A DNA stretch of 14,437 nucleotides from Verrucomicrobiota bacterium (GTDB lineage: Bacteria > Verrucomicrobiota > Verrucomicrobiia > Opitutales > Opitutaceae), in the NCBI GenBank assembly GCA_023443985.1, contig JAEZSJ010000013.1, positions 1-14,437 on the forward strand. Reading direction: 5' to 3'. A program made the translations under genes and the position numbers. The notes beneath the pieces are model-generated. The model saw only the letters and a list, made by a program, of their open reading frames with translations. It was not told the origin of the DNA and did not search any database. Shown one piece after another: positions 1-8,411 of this stretch (positions are counted from its first letter, which is position 1; every line of letters starts with the position of its first letter).

Positions 1-41
1 CGTATCGGGCCGAAAACTGCGCCGCGAAGACGCGCCGCCTT

Positions 42-70
42 GCGCCCGACAGAGACGGGCGCTGTCTTCT
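42..70 (+). terminator. Hairpin with short pyrimidine tail, possible terminator
   Basis: GCGCCCG (42-48) and CGGGCGC (56-62) form a perfect 7-bp stem around a 7-base loop, followed by TGTCTTCT. This resembles an intrinsic terminator for a gene lying left of the window, although the T-run is imperfect. An alternative stem, GACAG (48-52) with CTGTC (62-66), overlaps it. It could instead be a leader structure of the thioesterase gene, whose start is 30 bases downstream. No stop codon of an upstream gene can be assigned with confidence. Confidence 0.35.
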
Positions 71-92
71 GCACTGAACGACTCCCCCAATC

Positions 93-494
93 ATGTCCCC
101 CGCGCTCCGCACCTTCTTCACCCGCGACCGTTTTGCCGCGCACAACGGGATCGAGCTGCTCGACGCCGGTCCCGGCTGGGCCAAGGCGCAGCTGACCGTC
201 GCCGCCCAGCACCTCAACGCCGCCGATGTCGTCCACGGCGGCGCGCTCTTCACCCTCGCCGACCTCGTCTTCGCCGTCGCCTCCAACAGCCACGGCCAGC
301 TCGCCCTCGGTATCAACGTCTCCATTTCATACCTCAAGGCCGCGCGCGCCGGCGTGCTCACCGCCGAGGCCAAGGAGGTCTCGCGCAACAGCAAGCTCGC
401 GACCTACACGATGGAGGTGCGCGACGCCGCCGGCGACCTCATCGCCCTCGCCCACGGCACCGTCTATCGCAAGGACACGCCGGTGCCGGCCTGA
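93..494 (+). CDS. PaaI-family hotdog-fold thioesterase
   Basis: A 133-residue single hotdog domain, the usual length for PaaI/YdiI-type acyl-CoA thioesterases. These hydrolyse the thioester of acyl- or aryl-CoA in the cytoplasm, often as tetramers. Visible family marks are the H48-G49-G50 turn followed by the central helix with D57 (in 'FTLADLVFAVASN'). The His-to-Asp spacing of nine residues matches E. coli PaaI, in which the Asp is catalytic. The strand 'GINVSISYLKAA' and the C-terminal strand 'ALAHGTVYRK' complete the fold. The ATG at 93 leaves a normal N terminus; no Shine-Dalgarno sequence precedes it. The substrate cannot be told from sequence: phenylacetyl-CoA genes are absent here, so a role in phenylacetate breakdown is not supported. 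The barrel-protein gene follows 71 bases downstream on the same strand and could be co-transcribed. Confidence 0.9.
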   Translation: MSPALRTFFTRDRFAAHNGIELLDAGPGWAKAQLTVAAQHLNAADVVHGGALFTLADLVFAVASNSHGQLALGINVSISYLKAARAGVLTAEAKEVSRNSKLATYTMEVRDAAGDLIALAHGTVYRKDTPVPA

Positions 495-529
495 GCGCCC
501 GGCGCTGCATCGGCTTGCAACCAGCCTCG

Positions 530-564
530 CGAAACCGGCGTCTGTTTCGGCGGTCCTCCGAAAC
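530..564 (+). promoter_or_regulatory. Two mutually exclusive hairpins before the barrel gene
   Basis: Three related segments lie in a row: A, CGAAAC (530-535); B, GTTTCGG (544-550); and C, CCGAAAC (558-564). B can pair with A (6 bp, 8-base loop) or with C (7 bp, 7-base loop) but not with both. The B:C hairpin ends one base before the proposed ATG at 566, so it would cover the translation start region. This is the layout of an attenuator or translational switch. No known riboswitch family is recognised, and short stems arise by chance in GC-rich DNA, so function is inferred only. Confidence 0.35.
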
Positions 565-565
565 G

Positions 566-1639
566 ATGCCGCTCCCCTTCCGCCGCCTCCGCCGTCCGCC
601 CCGCCTCCTGCTGTTCCTGCTCGCCATGCTCCTTGGCGCCCCGGGCCTTCCCGCGGCGCCGCTCGCCGACGACTGGCTCGTGTACCACGACGGCGACCGC
701 ATCCAGGGGCGGCTCATCTCCGCGGAGGGCGGCATGATCGTCTTCCGTTCCGACCGCTTCGGCGAGCTGCGCGTGCCGAAGTCCCAGGCGGAGGTTGTCC
801 GGCACTCACCGGCGCCGCCGGGAGGGACCCTCGTCTCCACACCGCCGCCGGCGGTCTCGCCCGTCTCACCCGCGGCGGAGAACACCGTCGCGAACGCGAC
901 CCCCGGCACACCCGACACCGACCTCGCGGAGGAACGCCGGATCGTCGAACGCATTGCGAGCAGCCTGCGCCGGTTCTTCGGACCGTGGCACGGCCGCATC
1001 GCGTTCTCCTCGCAGGTGGTCGTCGACACGAGTGAGCGGCACACGGAAGTCCTCGAGGGCCGCATGGAACGCAAGTGGACCGCCGACGAGTTCCGCCTCG
1101 AAGGGCGCTACGAGTTCAGCAGCACCGACGACGTCACGAGCACCGACCTCACGAAGGGCGGCGCCTACTGGCGCCACGATTTCACCAGGCACTGGTTCAC
1201 CCTCGTGCATCCGTCCCTCGAGTGGAACCGGAACTACCGGGTCGACGGGGCCGCGGCCGACTACTTTCTGCTCCAGCACGAGTTCGGCGCGGGCCGCACC
1301 GTGTGGGACCGCCCGGGCAAGAAGCTTCGCCTCGGTATCGCCGAGAACATCCACGACGTGTGGAACCTCCACTCCGGCGGCCACGAGTCCCGCAACGTGG
1401 AATCGGTGTTCCTCGAGGCGGAGTTCAAGCTTCCGTGGAGCATGAAGCTCACCGAGCGCGGCATCCGCTACTTCTCGCTCAATGGCGGCGACTCCGGCTG
1501 GGAGAGCCAGTTCGAACTCAGCAAGAAGTTCGCGGAGAACCTGGTGCTCGCGATCCGCAACGACGTGCGTAGCCGCGAGAAGGAGAGCGGCCTGCAGGAC
1601 TACTCATCCTGGCGACTGCTCCTCGGTCTGGATTTCTAG
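566..1639 (+). CDS. Secreted outer-membrane beta-barrel-like protein (DUF481-like)
   Basis: A 357-residue protein of unassigned function, probably in the outer membrane. Residues 1-31 form a signal peptide: an Arg-rich start, a Leu/Ala core, then 'GLPAAP'. Residues 36-79 ('VYHDGDRIQGRLIS...FGELRVP') resemble the small beta domain that precedes DUF481-type barrels in planctomycetes and verrucomicrobia. Residues 80-120 are a Pro/Thr-rich linker. From about 140 to the end the sequence alternates polar and hydrophobic residues, with repeated aromatic strand ends ('YEFSSTDDV', 'YWRHDFTRHWFTLVHPSLEW'), and it ends in LDF. A terminal Phe is the usual barrel-insertion signal. The frame is open back to a TTG at 515, but the ATG at 566 gives a much better signal peptide. 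DUF481 membership is a likeness, not a proven match. It converges on the TonB receptor gene. Confidence 0.72.
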   Translation: MPLPFRRLRRPPRLLLFLLAMLLGAPGLPAAPLADDWLVYHDGDRIQGRLISAEGGMIVFRSDRFGELRVPKSQAEVVRHSPAPPGGTLVSTPPPAVSPVSPAAENTVANATPGTPDTDLAEERRIVERIASSLRRFFGPWHGRIAFSSQVVVDTSERHTEVLEGRMERKWTADEFRLEGRYEFSSTDDVTSTDLTKGGAYWRHDFTRHWFTLVHPSLEWNRNYRVDGAAADYFLLQHEFGAGRTVWDRPGKKLRLGIAENIHDVWNLHSGGHESRNVESVFLEAEFKLPWSMKLTERGIRYFSLNGGDSGWESQFELSKKFAENLVLAIRNDVRSREKESGLQDYSSWRLLLGLDF

Positions 1640-1645
1640 CCGGTG

Positions 1646-1665
1646 GGCCGCCCGGCGCGGCGGCC
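1646..1665. terminator. GC hairpin between convergent genes
   Basis: GGCCGCC (1646-1652) and GGCGGCC (1659-1665) form a perfect 7-bp stem with a 6-base loop, inside the 54 bases between the stops of the barrel gene and the TonB receptor gene. There is no T-run on either side. It fits a bidirectional end-of-transcript structure only by position; chance pairing is possible at this base composition. Confidence 0.35.
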
Positions 1666-1693
1666 GGGGCAGGCACGACCGGAGGGGGCGGGT

Positions 1694-3541
1694 TCACCAG
1701 CGGTACGCGAGCCCGGCCGAATACTGCCGCGGCGCCGCCGGCACCGCGGGCACCTCCTGGAAAGCGCAGTTCCAGAGGTTGTCGACCTGCACCGACACCT
1801 CGAGTCCCCGCACCTGCGGCACGAACCAGCGCACGCTCGCCGCCGAGAGGATCGCGCGGCGGCTGCTGCCGCGGAGAAAGTTCGGCTCCTGCTGGCGATA
1901 CTCGTTGTCGAGACGCACCTCGAGCTGCTTCACCGGTTGCCAGACCAGGGCCGCCGTCACGCGATGGCGTGCGAAGTTGAGCGCGTAGAAACTGGCATCG
2001 ACCGGCGCGGAACCGTAGTCCTCGTCCTTGTCGAGCCAGGTGTAGCCCAGCACCGCCCGGCCGTGTGTCCACCGATACGTGACAACCGCCTCGAAACCCG
2101 CGGTGTCCATGTCCACGGCGTTGGCGGTGCGGGCCGTGACGCCCCGGCGGAACGTCCAGTCGGTGAGGTCCCGGTCCCGGCGGAAGAAGAACGCCGACTG
2201 CACGTCGAACCGGCCGAACGTGTGCTGCACGCCGAGCTCGTGGTTCGTGCTGCGCGCACGCCCGAGGTCGGGATTGCCGCGGAACAGGCCGGAATCGGCC
2301 GCCGAGTTGAGCGCGGTGTAGCTCGACACCTGCGAGTCGCCCGCGATCTCCGCGTAGAAACGGGTCGAGTTCCCGTCCGCCGTCCCGCGACGCCAGGCGA
2401 CAATCACCAGCGGCGCGAGCGCGCCGGACCCGCGGTTGTCGTCCGCCCATGTCGCACCCGCCTCGAGCTCGAGCGCCCCGGCCTCGCCAAACGCAAACAC
2501 CCGCTCCGCCGCCGCGCCGAGCTTCCAATAGCTGCGGGAGTCGAAACGGCCGGCCGTGAGCGAGCTCGAGTCGAGCGTGTCCGCCGCGGCCTCCACCCGC
2601 CCGCGCAACGCCCAACCGGCCGCGATCGCGCGGCGACCGTCGAGCGCCACCGCGGTGATCTGCGTCTCATGTTCGTACGGGTTGAACCGCCCCGGCTGCG
2701 TGCGGTCGACCTCGTAGTCGTCGAGGTTGCGCCGCCACAAGGCGGAGGCTTGGAGGAAATCGCCGTCGCGCGCGCCGATCCGGTGGTTCAGCGTGACGAG
2801 CGTCGTGCGGAGGCTCTCGGTCTCGAGCCAGCCGAACGGAGTGTAGAGGTTCGGCCAGCCGAAGAACTTCTCCTGGTAGCCGACAAACAGATCCGTCTGC
2901 GCCGCGCCGTGCGTGTACTGCAGCCGGCCCGCGTAGCGCGTGAAGTCGTGATCGCCGCCCTCGATGGCGCCGTCCGATTCCGAGTGCGCGAACTCGGCAT
3001 CAACACCGAGCCGCCCCCCCCGCGCCAACGCGCGCGCGACGCCCTGGTAGGCCGTGCTCCGCCACGTGGCGTGGTCGCCGCCGCCGAGCGTGAGCTCGCC
3101 GCGCGTCTCGACGGGCGCCCAGTCGAAGGCGAGCGTCGCCACGCCGGCGTTGATCCCGGCGAATGCCGCTTCGGCCCCGGTCAGCACCCGCACCGGCGCC
3201 AGCATGGCCGGAGCGATCGGAAGCTCCGCCGTGTAATGTCCGGTCTGCGGATCAATCACTGCCACGCCCCCGATCTGGAAACCCGTGTTCTCGAAGACGC
3301 CGCCGCGCACGGCGATGTCCGCCTGCCCCTCGGCGAAGTTGCGCGCCTGCACGTCGACTGCCGGCTCGAAACTGAGGCTCGTGACCGGCATCGGCACGGT
3401 GACCGCCGGGGTCTCGTTGGCGACGCGGGCGGCCGTCGTGACGAACGGCGGCAGCGTGACGACCTCCTCGGCCGCGCCGGTCGCGCCCAACACGACGACC
3501 CCCGCGACAACGGCGAACGACAAGCTTGGAACAGTGGACAT
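1694..3541 (-). CDS. TonB-dependent outer-membrane receptor
   Basis: A 615-residue receptor that would import a ligand across the outer membrane, using energy passed from TonB. After the leader ('FAVVAGVVVLGATGAAEE') comes 'VVTLPPFVTTA', a likely TonB-box region. The plug lies at about residues 35-130, with 'ADIAVRGGVFENTGFQIGG', 'DPQTGHY' and 'VRVLTGAEAAFAGINAGVATLAF' matching the usual plug strands. The rest is a 22-strand-type barrel ending in AYRW, with the expected terminal aromatic residue. An in-frame TAA nine bases before the ATG makes this the earliest start. The leader has no Lys or Arg before its hydrophobic core, which is unusual. The ligand is unknown: 'DPQTGHY' plugs occur in BtuB-like and siderophore-like receptors, and no carboxypeptidase-like domain of sugar receptors is present. 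It is divergent from an MFS transporter. Confidence 0.9.
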   Translation of the reverse strand: MSTVPSLSFAVVAGVVVLGATGAAEEVVTLPPFVTTAARVANETPAVTVPMPVTSLSFEPAVDVQARNFAEGQADIAVRGGVFENTGFQIGGVAVIDPQTGHYTAELPIAPAMLAPVRVLTGAEAAFAGINAGVATLAFDWAPVETRGELTLGGGDHATWRSTAYQGVARALARGGRLGVDAEFAHSESDGAIEGGDHDFTRYAGRLQYTHGAAQTDLFVGYQEKFFGWPNLYTPFGWLETESLRTTLVTLNHRIGARDGDFLQASALWRRNLDDYEVDRTQPGRFNPYEHETQITAVALDGRRAIAAGWALRGRVEAAADTLDSSSLTAGRFDSRSYWKLGAAAERVFAFGEAGALELEAGATWADDNRGSGALAPLVIVAWRRGTADGNSTRFYAEIAGDSQVSSYTALNSAADSGLFRGNPDLGRARSTNHELGVQHTFGRFDVQSAFFFRRDRDLTDWTFRRGVTARTANAVDMDTAGFEAVVTYRWTHGRAVLGYTWLDKDEDYGSAPVDASFYALNFARHRVTAALVWQPVKQLEVRLDNEYRQQEPNFLRGSSRRAILSAASVRWFVPQVRGLEVSVQVDNLWNCAFQEVPAVPAAPRQYSAGLAYRW

Positions 3542-3549
3542 GGGCGCTG

Positions 3550-3576
3550 GTTAAGATAGTGTTCTCGCTCCTTAAC
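3550..3576. promoter_or_regulatory. Inverted repeat in the TonB/MFS divergent region
   Basis: GTTAAG (3550-3555) and CTTAAC (3571-3576) are perfect inverted repeats separated by 15 bases, in an AT-richer island of otherwise GC-rich sequence. The element lies 9-35 bases before the receptor's ATG, so it could be an operator or a hairpin in the receptor leader. On the receptor strand an AAGGAG occurs inside it, but 26 bases from the ATG, too far to serve as that gene's ribosome binding site. The binding factor is unknown. Confidence 0.3.
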
Positions 3577-3770
3577 AAGCCTCTTCTTTGCGCTTCGCCA
3601 AGCCACGGCCCGGAGCTCCGCTCCTCGGATACGCCCCGTCCCACCGCGGGCGGTGTCGCGAAATGCCGGGGCCGCGCGGGTCGGCGGAGACCGGGTTCTT
3701 CGAACGGAGCCGGCAGCGGGCCTGCGGTTACCGAATTGAAACGCCCGCCCCGAGCGCCGTTGGTAGTCCC

Positions 3771-4958
3771 GTGGACAAGGCCACACGCCAGGCTCTGCGC
3801 TCGTTCCCGACCGCCATGTGGGTGCTCGCGGCGGGCAACTTCGTGAACCGCTTCGGCGGCTTCGTCGTGCCGTTGCTGGCGCTGCACCTCACCCACCTCG
3901 GTTTCACGGCCGAGCGCATCGGCATCGTGCTCGGCGCGTACGGCATCGGCCGCCTCGGCGCCTCGGTGCTGGGCGGCGTGTGGACCGATCGACACGGCCA
4001 CCGCTTCGTGATCGCCGTGTCGATGTTCAGCTCCGCCGCCGGCATGCTCGTGCTGGGCTGGCTCACCCACTACCACGCGATCCTCGCGATGGTGTTTTTC
4101 CAGGGTCTCGCCTCCGAGCTCTTCCGGCCCGCCTCCAGCGCGCTCATCGCCGAACTCGCTCCGGCGGAGCACCGCCTCACCGCGTTTGCCTTGAACCGCC
4201 TCGCCGTGAACGCCGGGTTCGCACTCGGCCCGGCCGTGGGCGGCATCCTCGCGCACATCTCCTTCCACTGGATCTTCGTCGGCAACGCCGTCGCCGATCT
4301 CCTCTACGGCGTGCTCGCCTGGCGCGGCCTGCCCGCCCGTGTGCCACACCACGCCACCGGGGGCGACGACGATGGCGGCAAGTGGACCGCCGTGCTCGCC
4401 GACCGGCGACTGCTGCTCTTCCTCGCGTCGATCTTCCCGATGACGTTCATCTTCATGCAGGGCTCGTCGAGCTTCGCGCTCTACACGGCCGACCTCGGCT
4501 TCTCGCCGCGCGACTTCGGCCTGCTGCTTGGCGTGAACGGCATCCTGATCGTCACCTGCGAGCTCACACTCACCGGGTTCACGCGGCGCTTTGCGCCCGT
4601 GAACGTGCTCATGCTCGGCTACACGCTGCTCGGCGTCGGCTACGCGCTCACCGGACTCGCCCACCACTTCGCCACGTTGGCGATCACCGTCGTCATCTGG
4701 ACCTGCGGCGAGATGATCAGCGCGCCGACACAGAGCGCGGTGCTCGCCGACATGGCGCCACCGCACCTGCGCGGCCGCTACATGGCCGCCGCGACGCTCA
4801 TGTGGTCGCTCGCGACGATCGTCGGCCCCTCGCTCGGGAGTTTCTTCTACGGCTGGAGCCCGACCTTCCTCTGGTGCTTCGCCGCCGCCATGGGCCTGGC
4901 CAGCGCCGCTGCGGTGCGCGTGGCGCTGAAAACGCCGCGGCGCACGCTCCCGTCGTGA
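3771..4958 (+). CDS. MFS transporter, 12 membrane segments
   Basis: A 395-residue inner-membrane transporter of the major facilitator superfamily. The first half carries motif A between segments 2 and 3: 'GGVWTDRHGHR' at about residues 68-78, with D73, R74 and G76. Hydrophobic segments run from 'MWVLAAGNFVNRFGGFVVPLLAL' to 'PTFLWCFAAAMGLASAAAVRVAL', with a charged central loop around 'HHATGGDDDGGKWTAVL' dividing the halves. 'APTQSAVLADMAPPHLRGRYMAA' resembles the segment 10-11 region of drug-efflux MFS proteins. The start is uncertain. GTG at 3771 gives a short cytoplasmic N terminus; the frame is open to a TTG at 3588, but that stretch is not transporter-like; an ATG at 3816 begins inside segment 1. 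The substrate is unknown. The divergent TonB receptor may be a functional partner, which is inference only. Confidence 0.85.
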   Translation: MDKATRQALRSFPTAMWVLAAGNFVNRFGGFVVPLLALHLTHLGFTAERIGIVLGAYGIGRLGASVLGGVWTDRHGHRFVIAVSMFSSAAGMLVLGWLTHYHAILAMVFFQGLASELFRPASSALIAELAPAEHRLTAFALNRLAVNAGFALGPAVGGILAHISFHWIFVGNAVADLLYGVLAWRGLPARVPHHATGGDDDGGKWTAVLADRRLLLFLASIFPMTFIFMQGSSSFALYTADLGFSPRDFGLLLGVNGILIVTCELTLTGFTRRFAPVNVLMLGYTLLGVGYALTGLAHHFATLAITVVIWTCGEMISAPTQSAVLADMAPPHLRGRYMAAATLMWSLATIVGPSLGSFFYGWSPTFLWCFAAAMGLASAAAVRVALKTPRRTLPS

Positions 4959-4964
4959 CAACGG

Positions 4965-4984
4965 CGCCCGGCCGCGGCCGGGCG
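4965..4984. terminator. Perfect 20-bp palindrome between convergent stops
   Basis: CGCCCGGCCGCGGCCGGGCG is a perfect palindrome that fills most of the 28 bases between the stop of the MFS gene and the stop of the BamE-fold gene. As RNA it folds to an 8-bp GC stem with a CGCG loop from either strand. There is no T-run. Its exact placement between two converging genes suggests a shared bidirectional terminator or mRNA 3'-end stabiliser. Confidence 0.5.
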
Positions 4985-4986
4985 GA

Positions 4987-5454
4987 TCACTCCGTCTCGC
5001 GCACTTCCTCGAGCTGAAGTTTCTCGTTCAACATATGGTCGTTGAACATGAGCACCTGATAGGAACGCACGAGCACGCGCTTCTGCATGCCGTAGATCGG
5101 TTCATGCCCGATGATCTGCGTGCGCTCGTTGCCGTTGCTGTCGCGCACCAACGTCGTGATCGGGCGCGAGCCGGTCTCGAACCGCTCGCGGCTGAGTTCC
5201 TGGCGCGTGCGATAGACCCAGATCTCCGCCTTGCCGGAGGGTGCCTCCATCGGCTGCGTCTCCGTGGGCCGGCCCATGATCCGCCGCACCTCTTCGGCAG
5301 ACATCCCTTTCTTCAGCCGGGACTCCTTGTCGGTCCGCTTCGACGCGAGGGCCATCGCCTTCGGCGCGGTGCTTGATGACTCGCCCGCGAAGGCGGGCGC
5401 CGGGCCAGAGGACAGTCCAATGGTCACGGTGAGGAGAACTGGCAGAATCCGCAT
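4987..5454 (-). CDS. Small secreted BamE/SmpA-fold-like protein
   Basis: A 155-residue exported protein. Residues 1-23 are a signal peptide ending in 'APAFA', cleavable by signal peptidase I. There is no lipobox cysteine, so unlike BamE itself it is not an obvious lipoprotein. Residues 48-82 show the BamE/SmpA/OmlA N-terminal pattern 'KKGMSAEEVRRIMGRP' followed by 'EIWVYR': a Gly-Met turn, a helix with Glu-Val, Gly-x-Pro, then a strand with Trp and Tyr. The C-terminal half is charged and has no family I recognise. This fold occurs in many envelope proteins, so a place in the BAM complex is not shown. The ATG at 5454 is chosen because it opens the signal peptide; a long open frame continues upstream but is antisense-type shadow of the next gene. 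It lies 101 bases after the uup-like gene on the same strand. Confidence 0.75.
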   Translation of the reverse strand: MRILPVLLTVTIGLSSGPAPAFAGESSSTAPKAMALASKRTDKESRLKKGMSAEEVRRIMGRPTETQPMEAPSGKAEIWVYRTRQELSRERFETGSRPITTLVRDSNGNERTQIIGHEPIYGMQKRVLVRSYQVLMFNDHMLNEKLQLEEVRETE

Positions 5455-5555
5455 GACGGGAGAATACCCGCCCGCGGCCGATCCCTTCAACTCGTCAGAA
5501 CAATCGACACCGCGGTCGCCTCCGCGAACCGCAGGCGCCAAAGGCCGCGGAGCGC

Positions 5556-7376
<1,821 letters not shown>

Positions 7377-7469
7377 GAAGCCGGCCAAAGTGAGCGAGTA
7401 CAGCGGCACAGGCAATGCCGTGTTTCAGAACAGGCCTAGGCAGGCCTCGGAGCCATTTTCGCGCTGTCT

Positions 7470-7497
7470 AGTATGCAGTTACAAAACAGTATGGCAA
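7470..7497 (-). promoter_or_regulatory. Candidate promoter for the uup-like gene
   Basis: On the minus strand, TTGCCA (7492-7497) and CATACT (7470-7475) are separated by 16 bases. They match the sigma-70 boxes at 5 of 6 and 4 of 6 positions. Transcription would start near 7463, giving a leader of about 85 bases before the uup-like ATG. The -35 box lies inside the first VapBC-type palindrome, so binding there could affect this promoter. This is a pattern match only. Confidence 0.3.
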
Positions 7498-7508
7498 TCG
7501 AGCCATAC
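7489..7508. promoter_or_regulatory. VapBC-type operator palindrome, copy 1
   Basis: GTATGGCAATCGAGCCATAC has 7-bp perfect inverted arms around a 6-base centre. It differs from copy 2 at one centre base only. AAACA (7484-7488) and TGTTT (7512-7516) extend the symmetry outside the arms. Ribbon-helix-helix antitoxins usually bind such palindromes in front of their own genes, so this is the likely binding site of the VapB product encoded downstream. Confidence 0.75.
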
Positions 7509-7514
7509 CGCTGT

Positions 7515-7542
7515 TTGACCGGTATGGCAGTCGAGCCATACT
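7515..7542 (+). promoter_or_regulatory. Candidate vapBC promoter
   Basis: TTGACC (7515-7520) and CATACT (7537-7542), with a 16-base spacer, match sigma-70 boxes at 5 of 6 and 4 of 6 positions. Transcription would begin at about 7549-7550, only a few bases before the antitoxin ATG at 7553. That would make the message nearly leaderless. The second operator palindrome covers the spacer and the -10 box, the expected geometry for autorepression. Confidence 0.45.
7522..7541. promoter_or_regulatory. VapBC-type operator palindrome, copy 2
   Basis: GTATGGCAGTCGAGCCATAC repeats copy 1 with one change in the centre. The two copies are 33 bases apart centre to centre, close to three helical turns, so bound complexes would sit on the same face of the DNA. 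It ends 11 bases before the antitoxin ATG. Confidence 0.75.
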
Positions 7543-7552
7543 CAACGGCGCC

Positions 7553-7906
7553 ATGAAAATGACCATGCACATCGACGAGGATGTCCTCGCCCAAGTGATG
7601 GAGCTCACCGGGGCCAAGACCAAGACGCAGGCCGTGGAGCTGGCGCTCACCGAGATGGCGCGCCGCCACAGGCAGAAGAAGCTCTTCAGCCGCGGGCTCG
7701 ATGCCACACCGGAGGAGCTTGAGGCCTTCGGAAATGCGGTGCTGGCCGCCCAGACCGACCCGATGGATATCGACGAGGCCGCCGTGCAGCGGTTCATCGC
7801 CAAGAGCGACGCGCGACGCGCCGCCAAGCAGGCCCGCGAGTTGAAGGTCGCCGAGGACCAAGCCCCCTATCGCACCGACAATGAGCAACCGAGCGCACAT
7901 CCCTGA
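7553..7906 (+). CDS. vapB: VapB-type antitoxin with long C-terminal tail
   Basis: A 117-residue antitoxin. Residues 3-43 are a ribbon-helix-helix DNA-binding unit of the VapB type (strand 'MTMHIDED', helices around 'LAQVMELTGAKTKTQAVELALTEMARRHRQKK'). It should bind its operator as a dimer and neutralise the toxin encoded next. Plain VapB proteins of this type are usually about 60-90 residues; here a further charged stretch follows, with 'TPEELEAFGNAVLAAQTDPMDIDEAAVQRFIAKSDARRAAKQA' split into helices at about 52-95 and a disordered end. The second ATG at 7559 is an alternative start, changing only two residues. Two palindromes and a promoter lie directly upstream. The toxin gene starts 42 bases after the stop. 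Base composition looks less GC-rich than in the flanking genes, fitting an acquired module. Confidence 0.88.
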   Translation: MKMTMHIDEDVLAQVMELTGAKTKTQAVELALTEMARRHRQKKLFSRGLDATPEELEAFGNAVLAAQTDPMDIDEAAVQRFIAKSDARRAAKQARELKVAEDQAPYRTDNEQPSAHP

Positions 7907-7948
7907 TGCCAGGTTACGCAAACACCGGATTCGTGGCATAACGACAGG

Positions 7949-8341
7949 ATGAGCAACCTGGTGCTGGTCGATAGCGGTTTCTGGATTCGGATGGTCAAGG
8001 TCCGGCGGGACCCGTTCGCATTGATCATCGCGCGGAGCGACGACTTCGATTTCGCCATCAATGGGGTCATCTGGGCCGAAGTCGTCCGCGGACGAACGGA
8101 CCCGCACCTGCGCGCCCGCTTCGACGAATTCTTCGGAACATTGCGCTTCCTCGACCTCGCGCAAGCCGGCTGGCAGGACGCAACCCGGCTCGCATGGGAG
8201 CTAGACCGTCGTGGGGAAATAGTCCCGCTGACGGACATCATCATCGCAGCAACCGCGATGATCCACGGTGCCGCGCTCCTCACCTTCGATCGCCATTTCC
8301 AGGCGATCCCCGGGTTGGTTGTTGTGGACGACCTCGACTGA
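7949..8341 (+). CDS. vapC: VapC-type PIN-domain toxin ribonuclease
   Basis: A 130-residue PIN-domain protein, the standard length for VapC. All four acidic residues expected for metal binding are present: D8 ('VLVDSGFWI'), E44 ('VIWAEVVRG'), D96 ('PLTDIIIAATA') and D114 ('LLTFDRHF'). The protein is therefore predicted to be active, a Mg-dependent endoribonuclease that cuts tRNA or rRNA and is held inactive by VapB. The ATG is preceded by ACAGG directly abutting it, too close for a normal ribosome binding site; translation may depend on coupling or on a leaderless-type mechanism. The order antitoxin then toxin is usual. The target RNA cannot be read from the sequence. Confidence 0.92.
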   Translation: MSNLVLVDSGFWIRMVKVRRDPFALIIARSDDFDFAINGVIWAEVVRGRTDPHLRARFDEFFGTLRFLDLAQAGWQDATRLAWELDRRGEIVPLTDIIIAATAMIHGAALLTFDRHFQAIPGLVVVDDLD

Positions 8342-8411
8342 GCGTCGACCGCGCAGCAGGCGCCCCAACCCCGCGCTTGTCGCCGGCGCGTCCACCGTCT
8401 GGACTCGCGGC

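Noticed and set aside
3..77. Tail of an upstream gene ending at TGA 75-77
   Set aside because: Only about 24 codons are visible, with no recognisable protein feature, and the hairpin at 42-62 would fall inside it. It cannot be supported.
1643..3559. 638-codon plus-strand open frame opposite the TonB receptor
   Set aside because: Its Arg-rich, low-complexity translation has no domain, whereas the minus strand encodes a complete receptor with plug and barrel ending in an aromatic residue.
3580..3755. Possible cobalamin riboswitch upstream of the TonB receptor on the minus strand, from GAACCCGGT and GACCCGC-like pieces
   Set aside because: The conserved GCCACTGT-type core, the AATCCGG spacing and the B12-box (AGTCAGGA...CCTGCC) are not present. 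The likeness is limited to GC-rich fragments.
3588..3770. N-terminal extension of the MFS gene from a TTG at 3588
   Set aside because: The 61 extra residues are Arg/Pro/Gly-rich with no membrane or signal character, and they would run through the receptor's control region. A GTG at 3771 fits the family better.
7431..7450. Tandem CAGGCCTAGG / CAGGCCTCGG repeat in the uup leader
   Set aside because: Two 10-base units with one mismatch are too short to call a functional repeat. No third copy was seen.
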